In this document: one piece after another, positions 34,680-46,681 of the stretch
How positions within the stretch are numbered: the stretch's first letter is position 1
Layout: each line of letters opens with the position of its first letter
Made by a program: the position numbers and the translations under genes
Assembly (NCBI GenBank): GCA_007922225.1
Contig: ML680055.1
Span: 1,063,857 to 1,127,856 of the forward strand
Direction of reading: 5' to 3'
Source of the DNA: Emydura subglobosa
Taxonomy: Eukaryota; Chordata; Testudines; Chelidae
Length of the DNA: 64,000 bases
The notes under the pieces: model-generated
Databases searched by the model: none
What the model was told of the DNA's origin: nothing
What the model saw: the letters and a program-made list of their open reading frames with translations, nothing else

Positions 34680-35098
34680 GCTGAGTGAATAATTGATTTT
34701 TTTGGTTCAAACCTAACCCCTCCTCCAACCTTCCAAAATTGAAGTTTTTCCATTTTTCTGAAACAGACAAAGAAAAGATGGAAACATTCTGTTTCGGGTC
34801 AAACAGAATACTTAATTTGACACAAACTATGTTTTGTCTTGTTTCAGGTAGTTTTCAAGTGTTTTTTTTGCCCTTGTTTAATTAGCTATATTTCAAAATG
34901 AAACCCCATTTGAAACATTTAGTTGAAACATTTAGTTTTGAAATGGTCAAAATGAACCATTTCAACTTTTTCAAAAAAAAAAAAATCCCTTTTTTTCGTG
35001 TGCCAAATCTGATCTGAATCTGCAAATAGTTTTGGTGCCCTGAAAAACGCATTTGTTGGCAAATTTACTATTTTGTCAAAATATTTTCTCCCAGTTCT
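34680..35098. repeat. insertion in the old LINE, unclassified repeat
   Basis: An A/T-rich block rich in TTTCAAAATGAAAC, GAAACATTTAGTT and AAAATGAACCATTTC motifs splits the LINE between its RT middle and its C-terminal piece. No ends or family could be fixed. Contains an A-run at 34974-34984. Confidence 0.4.
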
Positions 35099-35802
35099 AG
35101 GTTTAATACAGCCAAATGCAAAGCTGTACATCTAGGAACAAGAAATGCAGGCTATACCTATAGAATGCGGGGGAGTTGTATCCTGGAAAGCAGGAACTCT
35201 GAAAAGGATTTAGGGATCATAGCGGGCAAGCAACTCCACATGATCTCCCACTGCAATGCTGTGGCTGAGAGATTTAAAGAGCTCAATCTATTTAGACTAT
35301 CAAAAAGATTGAGAGGTGATTTGAATACAATGAATATGCAGAAAATGGGGAAAAAATACAGGGTACCAAAGGGCTCTTTAAAGGAGAAAAGCCTAACAAG
35401 GACCAATGACTAAAAGCTAAAGCCCGACAAATTCAGTTTAGAAATAAGGCACAATTTTGTAACCACTGGAACAAACCACCGAGGGAAGAGGGAGATTCTC
35501 CATCCCTTCATGGCTTCACATCACAACTGGAGCCTTGCTGAAAGATATGGTTCAGTCAAACACAAGTTACTGGGCTCCACACAGGGCAACAGTGAAATGT
35601 AATGGCTGGTGACACACACGGGGTCAGATTAGATGATCTCATTGTCCCTTCTAGCCTTACCCTGTACAAATCTAGTCACTTAGGAATTGTGACTGCACAG
35701 ATGGACCATGTAGTATCTTGATAGTTGACCAGTGAGCAACAAAACATACCTTTTTTTTTTTTTTTTTTTAAATTGATGGCATCTCATCTCAAAGTACATT
35801 TA

Positions 35803-35899
35803 GGGCCAAACTTTGCTCTGAGTAGCCACAGTGTAAATTTGGAATGAATTAAACTAAGCTACACAAGTGTACACATGGAGTACAAGCAGAATTTGGCCT
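35803..35899. repeat. palindromic MITE-like repeat
   Basis: GGCCAAACTTTGCTCTGAGT at the left is mirrored by AAGCAGAATTTGGCC at the right. The centre carries AGTGTAAATTTGG and a mirrored GTGTACAC part. No coding sequence. Confidence 0.65.
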
Positions 35900-38800
35900 T
35901 TAATTTCCAGACTGTATCAATGTTCACTCCAAATTCCCAGGAGCTAAAAACAGAGATGCTAACTTTTAAAACAGACCAGCTTACAGTATAACAGAGCAAA
36001 CTGGATCCGTAGTTTTAAAAGACATTTGTTATGAACTCTAGCAAATTTGTTAGATAAAAGTCCTTTCAGCTGCTTTTCCTGCCCTTCAGCCCTCCCCCCA
36101 CAGCCAATTTTTACGGTTTTACAGCAATGTTTTTTTAATATAAAAATTTCTCTCATTTTTATCAACATCAGAAAGATCATCAGAAAGACTAATTGTACAC
36201 AGTGCTTTTAAATGCACCAACATTGTGAAAATTTCTCTCTCCAATGATCTGTCAGTTATACTGATTATAGGTGTGACAAATAAAAGGAGGTAAAAAAAAT
36301 CACAAAGAGAAGTGTGATTTTTAAGTTGACGGTATCCTTTAATAGCCTTATGAAACTGGCTGCAATTACAGAATACATGTTTGTGTCTTTACAACATGTA
36401 CACTGCAGGACTCAGATACTGTACACTGAATACTTCCCAGATTTGCTGTTCTGGGAACATTTAACTTAATAACTCTCTATTGTTTGAAACAAAGGCTTAT
36501 GGACAGTGACACCCAACTGAAACAGGCAAAATGTCAGCAATTTCCACTAATTTACGTCATGCCACATAAAGCATTTGAGAGAGACCTTCATTTGTTATAT
36601 TTGTCATAAGTTCCTAACCCCACTTAGAACAGAGGCTGCTCAGTGTAGGCAGAATAGACACTACAAACGGCATGATCTTTAGCTCTGTCTGTATGCTGGT
36701 CCTGACCCACACCTTTATGAATCAAATTTTGCCATCTGATTTCAGATTGCACTCCAAGGACTTTACATAAATGGACTCAGAGTTGGGATGAATTATTGTA
36801 ACACTCCATGGCTGTTTGCAGTGATTTGTAACATTAGCTCCACTATTCACAGAGTTTGCTGCAGAAGTAGGATCTTGGAGAAACTGCTCATAGGTCAACA
36901 CTCTACGGGCCAAATCCACTGCCCTGCCAAAGCCTGATAAATGGGCTTGGCACAAAGGGGTCCTGCAGCACCTGGGCAGGAAATAAAATCTACCTAATTC
37001 CTAGGCTAGGGAGTAGAAGCAGAGCTGCTCCCCCCACCCATGAACAGAGTTCAGCCAATGGATCTACCTAATCCTACTTTCCCTCTGTATGGAGGACAGA
37101 GCTCCCTGGACCTCACCACATCCAGCCTCCCTCCCTTCTCCTTGTCTAAATCATATGTGACCAAGAGGCCTACACAACTACAGGGGTTGGTGGATCTCTC
37201 CCTGTGTACTATGGCTGGATTTTTCAGAGGAGCGTAAGGGAATTCGGCTGCCCATGCCCAATGAATTTTAATGGGATATGACACTTAACTCTTTTGCACT
37301 ACTTTGAAAAGTTCATCCTTAAATAGTAAGTGTGAGTGCATAGTCACTGAGGAGGAAGGCACTCAAGTAAGGGGATTCCTTCACTTACCACCTCCTATCA
37401 CATCTTCCTCATTAAATTAGGTTCATTCAGGTTCTTCAATTCATATTCACTTCATTTTGCTTTCTAACAATTTAGGAGCTGTGTACTGAGAAGAAAAAAT
37501 GTGGGAGTTAGCATTTGGAAAGTTCAATGGTAACCAATTGAGCTTTCAAGAAATGCAGAATGAAATTTAAATTGGCTCCAAAGGCCAATTAAAATGAATA
37601 ATCATGACTATTCATTCAAATCTCATTTCTGTTCAAACATAAGAGATCACAATATGTACAACTGCTTTAGAGGAAGGGAGGAGGCTTCCTTTTCTTTCAT
37701 TTAAAAATTAGCAAGATCTTTTTGCTCATGAAGAGAGGAAATAAAAGTCATTGGCTTGAGCTGAACCCAATACAGGCACTGTGCAAGCTTCCCCCACACA
37801 GCATGGCCAGCAGGCACCAATCTTGATGGGCAATTTAGTTCCAAGTCTCTCCTGCATTAGACATTGCAACAGAGACCAGGATGAAATGGTGTAATATCTT
37901 AACAGAAGCTTAATAGAGGGTTCTTCACTTGTGACATAAAACAGGATTTGATCCCAACTCTCCACTAATCCCTGGTGCCACTTACCCCAGAGTTGTTAAT
38001 TAAAGTTTATGATTTTACACACTGAACTAGATCCCTGTAAAACTAGCTGCACTGTATAAAAATCAGCTGTCTCTATATGCTTACATAACATTTATGACTG
38101 AGGATTCTGCTACATTTTTTTAAAAACCCTGTTTTTCAAATAACTGGGCTATTCAGTCTGTCTTGCAAGTCTCATGTGACATGTAAAAAACAAAAAAGGA
38201 TTCAGAAAAAGCCACACTGTCAATGTCAATTTGGAGAAGATTCCTGGACATCTGACAACTTGCCTTATTCCGCCTTCAAATTCTGGGCATTTTAAGAAGG
38301 TTCTGTTGATTCCCTATATTATTTCCCCAGAGTTTAAAGTTCCCATCCTGCCTATAAACAAGATTTAAAAATGCGATATAAATGGGCTCTGCAAGGAATA
38401 GACTTTTATGACTATATGTTTATAAACGTTAATTTCATGGCACACACACCAAGAGATAAAAATATTTCTGACAATAGTGGAAATGTAAAGACAGACATAA
38501 AAATGTTGATTGAGAATTCATTAGAGCTTGATTTAAGGATATTTACTTAGTACATTTTGACATGCAATGTTGACAATTTGTGTTTTAACTGTTATAAAGC
38601 CTTAACTTTTTGAATCTCAACTCCTCTCTACTGTCATTCAATAATTGTCTGACTCCCCCCACTGTCTGACCCTCCATAATTTGCTGCAACTGTGAACATT
38701 TAAAATCAAATGCTTTAAAATAATCAATATTTTCTGTCAAAACTTAAAAAAAAAAAAAAAAAATCTAATTCTGCCAAGACAAGATACCACCAGGAAATAC

Positions 38801-41800
38801 TTGTGCTGTCAAAAAAATGAATAGGTCAAGTACGTGTCTTTCTTTCCTTTTTCAACAATCCACACTATGTAAATCAGATGAGAACACAAACCTACATTTA
38901 CAGCTAAGGACTGAAGCTCCAATAGCCCCCTGTGCCTTCCAGGTAACACTAACATGGATGCAAAAGTGACCTTTAATTTAGGAATGCTCCCTTCTCGTGA
39001 AAGCATTACATATTTCATTATGTCCAAAATGGTGGTTTCCAGGGCAATGTGTGAGGAAGAATTACAAGTCCCATTAACAAAAAGAAATGGAATATCTAAG
39101 ACTCCTGCCCAACCTAACAGCTGTGGGCTCCCCACGAGAGGAAAAAACCCCTGCTTTCGAGGGTGCCTATTACAGTGCTATGCATACGTAAAGAGAACCC
39201 GAGTCTCCCCAAAACAGGTCCACATTATAAGAACATTTCAACAGTACAGGAACAAGCTCTCCAGAAGCCTGTTCACATCCAGTTGTCAGGCTAGGAGCAA
39301 TCCAATTGTCCAGCAGCTTGGGACAGGAAAACCTGCAGTCAAGACAAAGTATTGCTGCCTGCCAGGTAACTACTGAGCAGTAACTAAAACTTCTGGGTGT
39401 ATCGACTGCCTATCTGGCCTATCTGCCTATCTGACCCAAGGCAGAAAATCGAAGCTCCTCAGTTTCCCTGTAACTGTTATCTAACAGCAGTTTGTTTATT
39501 CATTTGTATTTTGATTGTGGAATCATGAGCTCATAGCCCAGTCTCTGGGCTTCCTCAGATCAATGAGATATTAGTCTCAAAAATTTACAGCGGTCCCAAC
39601 AACTGGCTGCATTAAATAGTCAATCCCCTATTTTCCAATCAGCACCGTGGCACCACACAGAGCAGACTCAAAGGCAATGTCCCACTCAAACTCTTAGCAA
39701 CAAGTCCTTCATGTTCAGCCCATCTGAGGAAGAAGCCCGCAAGCAGCTCAGCTAACCGACACAGCATGTAAGTTCCAGGGTGAAGGAACCTACACGTACA
39801 GCCCCTTGCCTCCACTCTCCGAAACAGTTGGTATAGGGCTGTTATCAGCACTGGAGAAGAGCTCAAACATCGGAGGTTACACAGGGAACAAAAGGTGATA
39901 TCATTTAAGTAGTCAGGCTTTATACAAGCCACCACCAATTGCAATTGCATTCACAAGCGAACAGCAAGCCAGTGAAGCACAACGGTAATGAACTCAAAAA
40001 AGTCTGCACCACTCAGAAAGCAGCTTGCAGAATTGTGCCTTAGCGAACCTTCTAGGCGGTCTTTGAGGGCAGATGCAAGGATAGAAGATTGCCATGGTCC
40101 AGTCTAGAGGTGGCAGAAGCACAGAGAACAGTGGTGAGATCTGCACAAGAGAGAAAAGGTCAAATTCTCCCAGCCAAGCAAAAATAGGAAAAAGCTCTGC
40201 TACTTGGCAATCAAGGAGTGGACAAGAGTTCAAAAGGATGCCTAGACACTAAATCTCTCTGACAGCTGATGGGCACATGCTCTCATCAGAGAGAACTGAC
40301 AGCACCTGCCAAATCCACCAGAGGCTTCACCCTCCCCAGCAGCATCACCTCCATCCCCCCGGAGTAAGCTTGTGTCAGCTCACCTGCATCCATGTCCCGC
40401 CTCAGTCATGCACCAGGAAAAGGAGACTGCACTGGCTGAATCTGATGAAAGACAGAGCTGAATGACCACAGCATACTGACTGCACTGCAGCCCAAAACAT
40501 CTCATTATCTCCCCAAGGGGACACTCCTGCATGTTAAGTAGGGCGACTGATGACACAGTTCTGCAGAAATCCACCCCCCAAGGCAGCTGAGCCAAATATC
40601 ACCCGCAGGGACATTTCACTAGAAGGAAAGATGCCACAGAAGAGCAACACTTGTCCACTGCTGCCAGTCTGCAGGCAAGTCAACAGCACCTCATGGTCAA
40701 CTGTATAGAAGTCTGTTAGCAAAGAACCACATCAGTGTGAAACCTGACCCATCTCTCACCAGATGATGATGGCCAAAGAAACCAGTAGTCTCTGTATCAC
40801 ACACAGGTCTGAAGCCAAACTGACAGGAATGGTGTGTTGAGAAAAATCAAGAGACCAGAGCTGCTTCACCATACTGTTCTCAACCACCTTCCCAACAAAG
40901 GGAACATCTGACAGAGGGCCATAACTGACAAAACTGCCAAATTCAAACAATGGTTCCCTGAGCACAGACGCCTTGTGCTCGACTGAGGGAAGCAGATATC
41001 CCCTCTATGCACGGAAGCACTGAATCTCCATGAGTTGTAGACCCCAAATTCTCCCAGCCACGAAGCCCAAGGGTTCTATCAGGTTGTACCATGCCACACG
41101 CATTGCTTTGACACGTGAGTGCCAGCCTAGCCTGATCCTGCTCCCAGAAAGATAGCTAATCAGGTGCTAAAAAGCTGCAATTCACCTGCCAATGTTAATG
41201 GAGAACTTTGACTGTATCTGAGCAGACAACCTGCCTTTAACAGACTGCCAGCATTTGAAATTTCTTCTGGTCTACACTTTGCAGGACAGGAAAACTTTCT
41301 AAGCCTTTACCACAGCACAGGACTGCAAGACTCCTTCTACAGCAAGCACTGAACTCTGAGCAGTATGTCTACCACCGATGAGCTGAGCAGAATGGCCTTC
41401 TTTACAACTGCTTCATCTGCTGCAGATTGTCTCTATACCAGATTGATTTTCGAGCAGCATGTGTAGGTAGGGGACATCTGTGCTCAAGGGTAAAAGATGA
41501 CTACACTGTCCTACCAAGCCATCAGCAGAATTTTCTAAACCACACTGTATCCAACACATATATCAGGTGGGTGCCATACAGCATCACATGTGCTTAGCCA
41601 TGGGTATTCTTTCCAAAATGCAGTATAGGTGCAAATAATTTAGTGGAACAAGAGGAGGAGATTAGCAAAAAAGCAGGATGGGCATGCAAATCATCCATTC
41701 CTTCTGCAAAAATATTGGCCTGCTGCATCAGTTTCCTTGTAAATGCTACTAAACACCAGAATTAATTGAAGCTTCAGCTCCACTAAATCAGTTGCACCAC

Positions 41801-42652
41801 ATGCTTTGTTTTGAGAAAAGTGACTATATTAAGTTGGAGCTGGTTGCTGAAGTACTATATAATCAATGTTGGGACACACATTTCAGTTTAACAGAAGCTT
41901 AAAAACCTTTACTTTCTAAAAATGGCAAAAAACACACATGGAATGCAAATGTTGAGTAATATTTGAATTTTTATGGAGGTTTGATGAAAAATTGGTGAAC
42001 AAAATCGGAGAATAAAAATTTCAAAATTACCACTTTCTAAAAATTTTACTGAATATCTGATCTTTTTGGACCCATTGTACAACAAATCTGAAATCCTAGG
42101 TTTTACTCCATATATTGCTCTTCATGTGCTATTTACTACAATATCAATTTTGCATTGGCTGTATTTTCCGTCTAATGATTTTTCACTTTTTAAAGTAACT
42201 GAAAAGAAATACACCACAGGATAATCAGCTGTATTTAGAAGGGGAAGAAGGAAAGAGACCTTCATGCACCATATCCTGTAGCCTGGAGAAAACAACACTG
42301 AGCTGGGAACGTAGACTGTGTGAGTACAAACCTTGCCTCTATTAACTGCTTTTTATATTACCATGTATTTCACCACCCTTATTATTAAGTAAGTCCATGA
42401 AACCTACCAGCAAACCTCCAAAACCTTAATGCATATTAACTTCCCAACTATCGCATTGATTTGCTGATACAAGAGCATATGAAGTCACTGCTAAAGATTG
42501 TGCAGTCGAGTGCAAGCTGGATGAAGCTGGGGTACATATTGCTTTTAGTAGAGGGGAAGTGAATGCTTTATGGAGTATATTACCAATAGCACAGTAGGCA
42601 ATGTAAAAATGCCACAGAAGGCAAGACACTGCAATAATTTCTTACTTCCATG
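35900..42652. other. GJC1 upstream region, no gene recognised
   Basis: Long AT-rich stretch without a supported gene. Open frames are short and carry no family signal. An A-run lies at 38744-38761. The block 39980-40990 has lower A/T content and a phrase (GCACCTCATGGTCAACTG, 40686) that suggests an unclassified old repeat, but no boundaries were found. Confidence 0.4.
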
Positions 42653-44600
42653 CAGGGTGGATTGATTTAAATCACCAAGAGAAAATCATTGATTTAAATC
42701 AAGTTTTCCACTGATACTTCTTCACATATTTCTTAAACAATGGTGCAAATCTGATCACTAAAACGTGTTAATTTACAACTTAATACAGCATTTTACAACA
42801 TCTTGGAGGGTATACTTTGTGTAATTTTTTAGATAATTGGATTTTTATTAATTTAGGAAATAGTACATAAATACTCATTACCTGTGTCAAGCTGCAGATG
42901 CAGCAGCAGTACATTAGGAATGGTAAGAACTAAATCACACACACACAAACACAATAGCACTTATATTTTATTAAACTAAATCTTAACTGTTACATAAATG
43001 TTTCACATTTGCAACTGCAGCAGTCTCCTGAGTTGCCAGCTGACGGCTGTCAAACTCTTTTTTTTTTAATTTTAAAATGTTATTAACTCTAACAGACAAG
43101 TCATCACAACACTAAACATACGCTGTCCTTAAAACTTCTACAACTAGCACTCATCTTCCCACTGTCATTTTTATTCAGAGACTGAAACAGAAATACGAGT
43201 TTTCCTGCTTTTTCAACTCCCAATCGATTTCTTAGCTTTGAGTGAATAATATCAAACGATGAAAATATTCTCTCTGTGCCTGCAGAGGAAGCTACTGCTA
43301 TGAAAAGTTGGCTTAGCAACTGAAGGAACTCTGTTTGAAGGTTCCTGGCTAATGATTTCCACCAATTCAGGGGAGTGACATCATCAGTAAACATGTACTG
43401 TTTAAATGGTTCCACTCCAGCCCTCAAATTTATTATGACTGGCATAACTAAGGAGTGATTGTGAGATGGCCATGCCATGGCAGCATCATCTTCTTCAGAA
43501 GTTAGGCATCTACCTTTTTATCGGTGGTTGAGAATGTTCGCAAGAAAATGAGGTGGAGTTAGTGCTTGATCCATTCGCTTCTTTATTGCCTGCAGTTTAA
43601 CTTTCTGGTGAGTATTTCTTTTCTCAGTGTCTCTTGAAGTGCCTTCCAAATTTCGACAGCATCAGCAATGCAGCAACAATTTCTCTGAAGTCTGTTTAAG
43701 GCTATGGATATAGGCTTCAGTATACTGAGCATATCTTCTACATTCCTCTTTAATCCATACTTTGGATGAGATGCTTCCATCTATTTTATCACGGTTTTCT
43801 TCACAAAGTTTTATGAGAACAGGCCAGTTCTTAATAAATTGTTCAAAACAACCAGCCACAGAATTCCATCGAACATCTTGAGGGAGAATTAGTTTGGACC
43901 CTCCTGCTCTCTTCAGTAAAGCTGAAGCAAAATGGTTGTTACAGAACTATTTTGTGACTTCAACATTTTCTTTTATTCCTGGAGAGGACATACTTAAGTC
44001 TTTGGCTAAAAGATACATTAAATGGGCACTGCAGCCATATGTTATTAAGGAGCATCCTTCCGTTTCTTCTTCTAAGTATCTTCTCATCATTGCCGTGTTT
44101 GCAGCACTGTCTGTGACAAAACTGCGCACGTGACAGTTGAATTTTTGTTCAGTTTATTACAGCTTTCACTGCCACTTCTTTTAAATATTCTGTTGTGTGG
44201 GCATTTCCCGATGTATCTATTGTTTCTGAAAGATATGCAACCCCATCTTCTGTTGTCACACAGGCACGTATTACTGGATCATTGTGTACACTGCTCCACC
44301 GCCAAGGTTTAAACTGGCAAACTTCCTCTCAGTATTTCTTGCACATTGTTCAAGTTCCTTCTCATACACCGTATCTAACAACCTCCCACCAATGTCTGCT
44401 CTACCAGGTGGAGTGAAGCCGGGTTGTAAGGACTCAGCCATGTCAATGAAATGTTTATTGTTAACAATGCGAAAAGGAGAATTTGTGGCATAAATGAACC
44501 AAGCAATCTTTTCATCTATGGTGTCTTGTTGGTATTTGCTGGTCCTTACTACAAACCCATCCATGGTGGTGGTTTTACTGGATGATTGAAATCTTTTGCT
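42653..44600 (-). pseudogene. hAT transposase remnant with 3' terminal inverted repeat
   Basis: The terminus CAGGGTGGATTGATTTAAAT begins at 42653, preceded by CTTCCATG (possible half of an 8-bp duplication). The minus-strand coding pieces run from 44564 to 43104: SRTSKYQQ-type N-terminal piece, SFVTDSAANTAMMRRYLEEE with CSAHLMYLLAKDL (DUF659-like hAT core), PQDVRWNSVAGCFEQFIKNW, and the C-terminal dimerisation segment SSAGTERIFSSFDIIHSKLR followed by NRLGVEKAGKLVF. Stops and frameshifts are present. The 5' end is missing because a Penelope-like element abuts at about 44605. Confidence 0.8.
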
Positions 44601-44609
44601 TGCTTCTAA

Positions 44610-46300
44610 AAAAAACCCGAGAGTCCTGTAGCACCTTAAAGACTAACACATTTCTGCGGGCATAAGCTTTCGTGGACTGCAACCCACTTCGTCAGATGCA
44701 TGGAATGGAAACCACAGATAGGAGGTAAATATATACATCCAAGGGTGAGAAATATAACAATGGGGAGGGCAAGTGCTAACAAAGTCTGTTCAGTTAGGGT
44801 AGATGAGGTCTATTCACAACCGTTGATTAGAAGGTGAGAATGTGTGAACAGTGACCATTACTTCTTGTAATGAGATAACCATTCCAAGTTCCTATTCAGA
44901 CCCAGTCTGATTGTGTCAAGTTTGCACATGAGTTCCAACTCCGCAGTTTCTTGCTGAGTCTGTTTTTGAAGTTTTTTTGTTGAAGTATGGCAACTTTCAA
45001 GTCGGCTAGAGTGCCCTGGGAGATTGAAGTGCTCTCCTACTGGCTTATGGATGTTACCATTTTTTATGTCTGACTTGTGTCCATTTATTCTTTTGCGTAG
45101 TGACAGTCCGGTTTGTCCAATGTACATGGCAGAGGGGCATTGCTGGCACATGATGGCGTATATTACATTAGTAGATGTGCAGGTGAATGAGCTCCTGATG
45201 ATGTGGCTAGGATCTGTGATGGTGTCACTAGAGTCAATGTGGGGGCAGAATTGGCAACGGGGTTTGTTGTTCCTGAGTTAGTGTTCTTGTTGTATGGTGT
45301 ACGGTTGCTGGTGAGTATTTGCTTCAGGTTGAGGGGCTGTCTGTTAGCAAGGATAGGCCTGCCTCCCGCGGCTTGAGTGAGTGAGGGATCATCTTCTAGG
45401 ATAGGCTGTAGATCCTTAATGATGTGTTGGAGAGATTTTAGCTGGGGGCTGTAGGTGATGGCCAGCGGTGTTCTGTTGTTTTCTTTGTTGGGTCTGTCCT
45501 GTAGTAGGTGACTTCTGGGTACCCGTCTGGCTCTGTCAATTTGTTTCTTCACCTCCCCAGGTGGATACTGTAGTTTTAAGAATGTTTTATGAAGATCTTG
45601 TAGGTGTTTGTCTCTGTTTGAGGGATCGGAGCAAATCTGGTTGTATCTTAGGGCTTGGCTGTAGACAATGGATCATGTAATGTGTCCAGGGTGGAAGCTG
45701 AAGGTATGTATTTCGGTCAGTTGGTTTTCAGTATAGGGAGGTATTAATGTGACCATCCCTTATTTGTATTGTAGTGTCCAGGAAGTGGATTTCTTGTGTG
45801 AACTGGTCCAGGCTGAGGTTGATGGTGGGGTGGAAATTATTGAAATCCCAGTGGAATTCCTTGTGAGACTCTTTCCCATGGGTCCAGATGATGAAAATGT
45901 CATCAATGTAGCATAGGTAAAGAAGAGGTGCTTGGGGACGAGTTTCGAGGAAGCTATGTTCTAGGTCAGCCATAAAAATGTTGGCATACTATGGGGCCAT
46001 GCGGGTGCTCATAGCTGTGCCACTGACTTGAAGGTATAGATTGTCTCCAAATCTGAAGTAGTTGTGGGTCAGGACAAAGTCACAAAGTTTAGCTACCAGG
46101 TGTGCCATATCATCATCAGGGAAAATGTTCCTGATGGCTCGTAGTCCATATTTGTGTGGAATGTTGGTGTAGAGAGTGTCTTCATCCATAGTGGCTAGGA
46201 TGGTGTTTTCTGGGAGATCGCCGATGGATTGTAGTTTTCTCAGGAAGTCAGTGGTATCATGAAGATAGCTAGGAGTGCTGGTGGCATAGGGCCTGAGAGA
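44610..46300 (-). pseudogene. Penelope-like retroelement, RT and GIY-YIG endonuclease remnant
   Basis: Minus-strand pieces in order: RT finger/palm (DEDTLYTNIPHKYGLRAIRN and VSGTAMSTRMAP, 45989-46189), the catalytic LLYLCYIDDIFIIWTHGKES (45728-45973), a linker with IDRARRVPRSHLLQDRPNKE (45163-45552), and the GIY-YIG domain MYIGQTGLSLRKRINGHKSD with GEHFNLPGH (44858-45151). A terminal repeat lies at 44620-44740. RT plus a C-terminal GIY-YIG endonuclease is the defining layout of Penelope-like elements. Stops and frameshifts show it is dead; the RT N-terminus is truncated. Confidence 0.88.
44658..44700 (-). ncRNA. hammerhead-ribozyme-like core in Penelope terminal repeat
   Basis: On the minus strand: CTGACGA (44695-44689), a stem GTGG...CCAC within 44687-44672, then GAAA (44671-44668) and GCTTATGC. 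This is the conserved core order of a type I hammerhead. Penelope-like elements are known to carry such motifs. The base expected to be U next to the cleavage site appears to be C here, so activity is doubtful. Confidence 0.55.
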
Positions 46301-46676
46301 GAGTCCACATATATTCTATGCCCATATACCCTGGTCAGTGTTAACTTTATACTCATCCTCTCAAACTAATACAATCGTTTAATGGGGGGTGAGAGGGACG
46401 ACATCATCACCCTGACCTTCTAAAAGTGCCTCTTCTAATTAAATGGCCTGATTCTACTACCCTTATTCACATGAGCAGAGCTGACTATTTGCATAAGTAA
46501 GGGTTTCGGGAGTCACCATTAACCCTTAAAATACACAAGAAATTCAATGCATCATTCAGGTCCTTTGGATACCATACTATTACATAAATAATAGTACATA
46601 CCATGAGTAAGAGAGGGAATGAGAATACAGGGTGGTGTGATATAAAGCATTTTATAAATGGTGATTAGATACATAG
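46301..46676. other. no gene recognised
   Basis: Contains a short palindrome-like repeat (GGCCTGATTCTACTACCCTT with CATAAGTAAGGG, about 46443-46505). Nothing coding. Confidence 0.45.
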
Positions 46677-46681
46677 ATGCT

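Larger units (their letters stand above)
33440..35690 (+). pseudogene. old CR1/L3-type LINE remnant
   Basis: Plus-strand pieces of a CR1-clade ORF2: an endonuclease/RT linker (RRKKAIYNKQEKKEIDSHQY, 33438), RT-like fragments around 33900-34560 (SIDPDNLHPRVLKVLAEEI in shifted frame) and a C-terminal piece (CKAVHLGTRNAGYTYRM, then EKDLGIIAGKQLHMISHCNA, 35110-35340). It ends near TTAGATGATCTCATTGTCCC at 35628. Interrupted by a Penelope fragment at 33788 and another insertion at 34680-35098. Very old. Confidence 0.65.

Noticed and set aside
38954..39376. 140-codon plus-strand frame
   Set aside because: No family signal; overlaps an equally long minus frame.
43104..44564. Domesticated hAT-derived gene
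   Set aside because: Stops and frameshifts between domains, and a terminal inverted repeat still attached.
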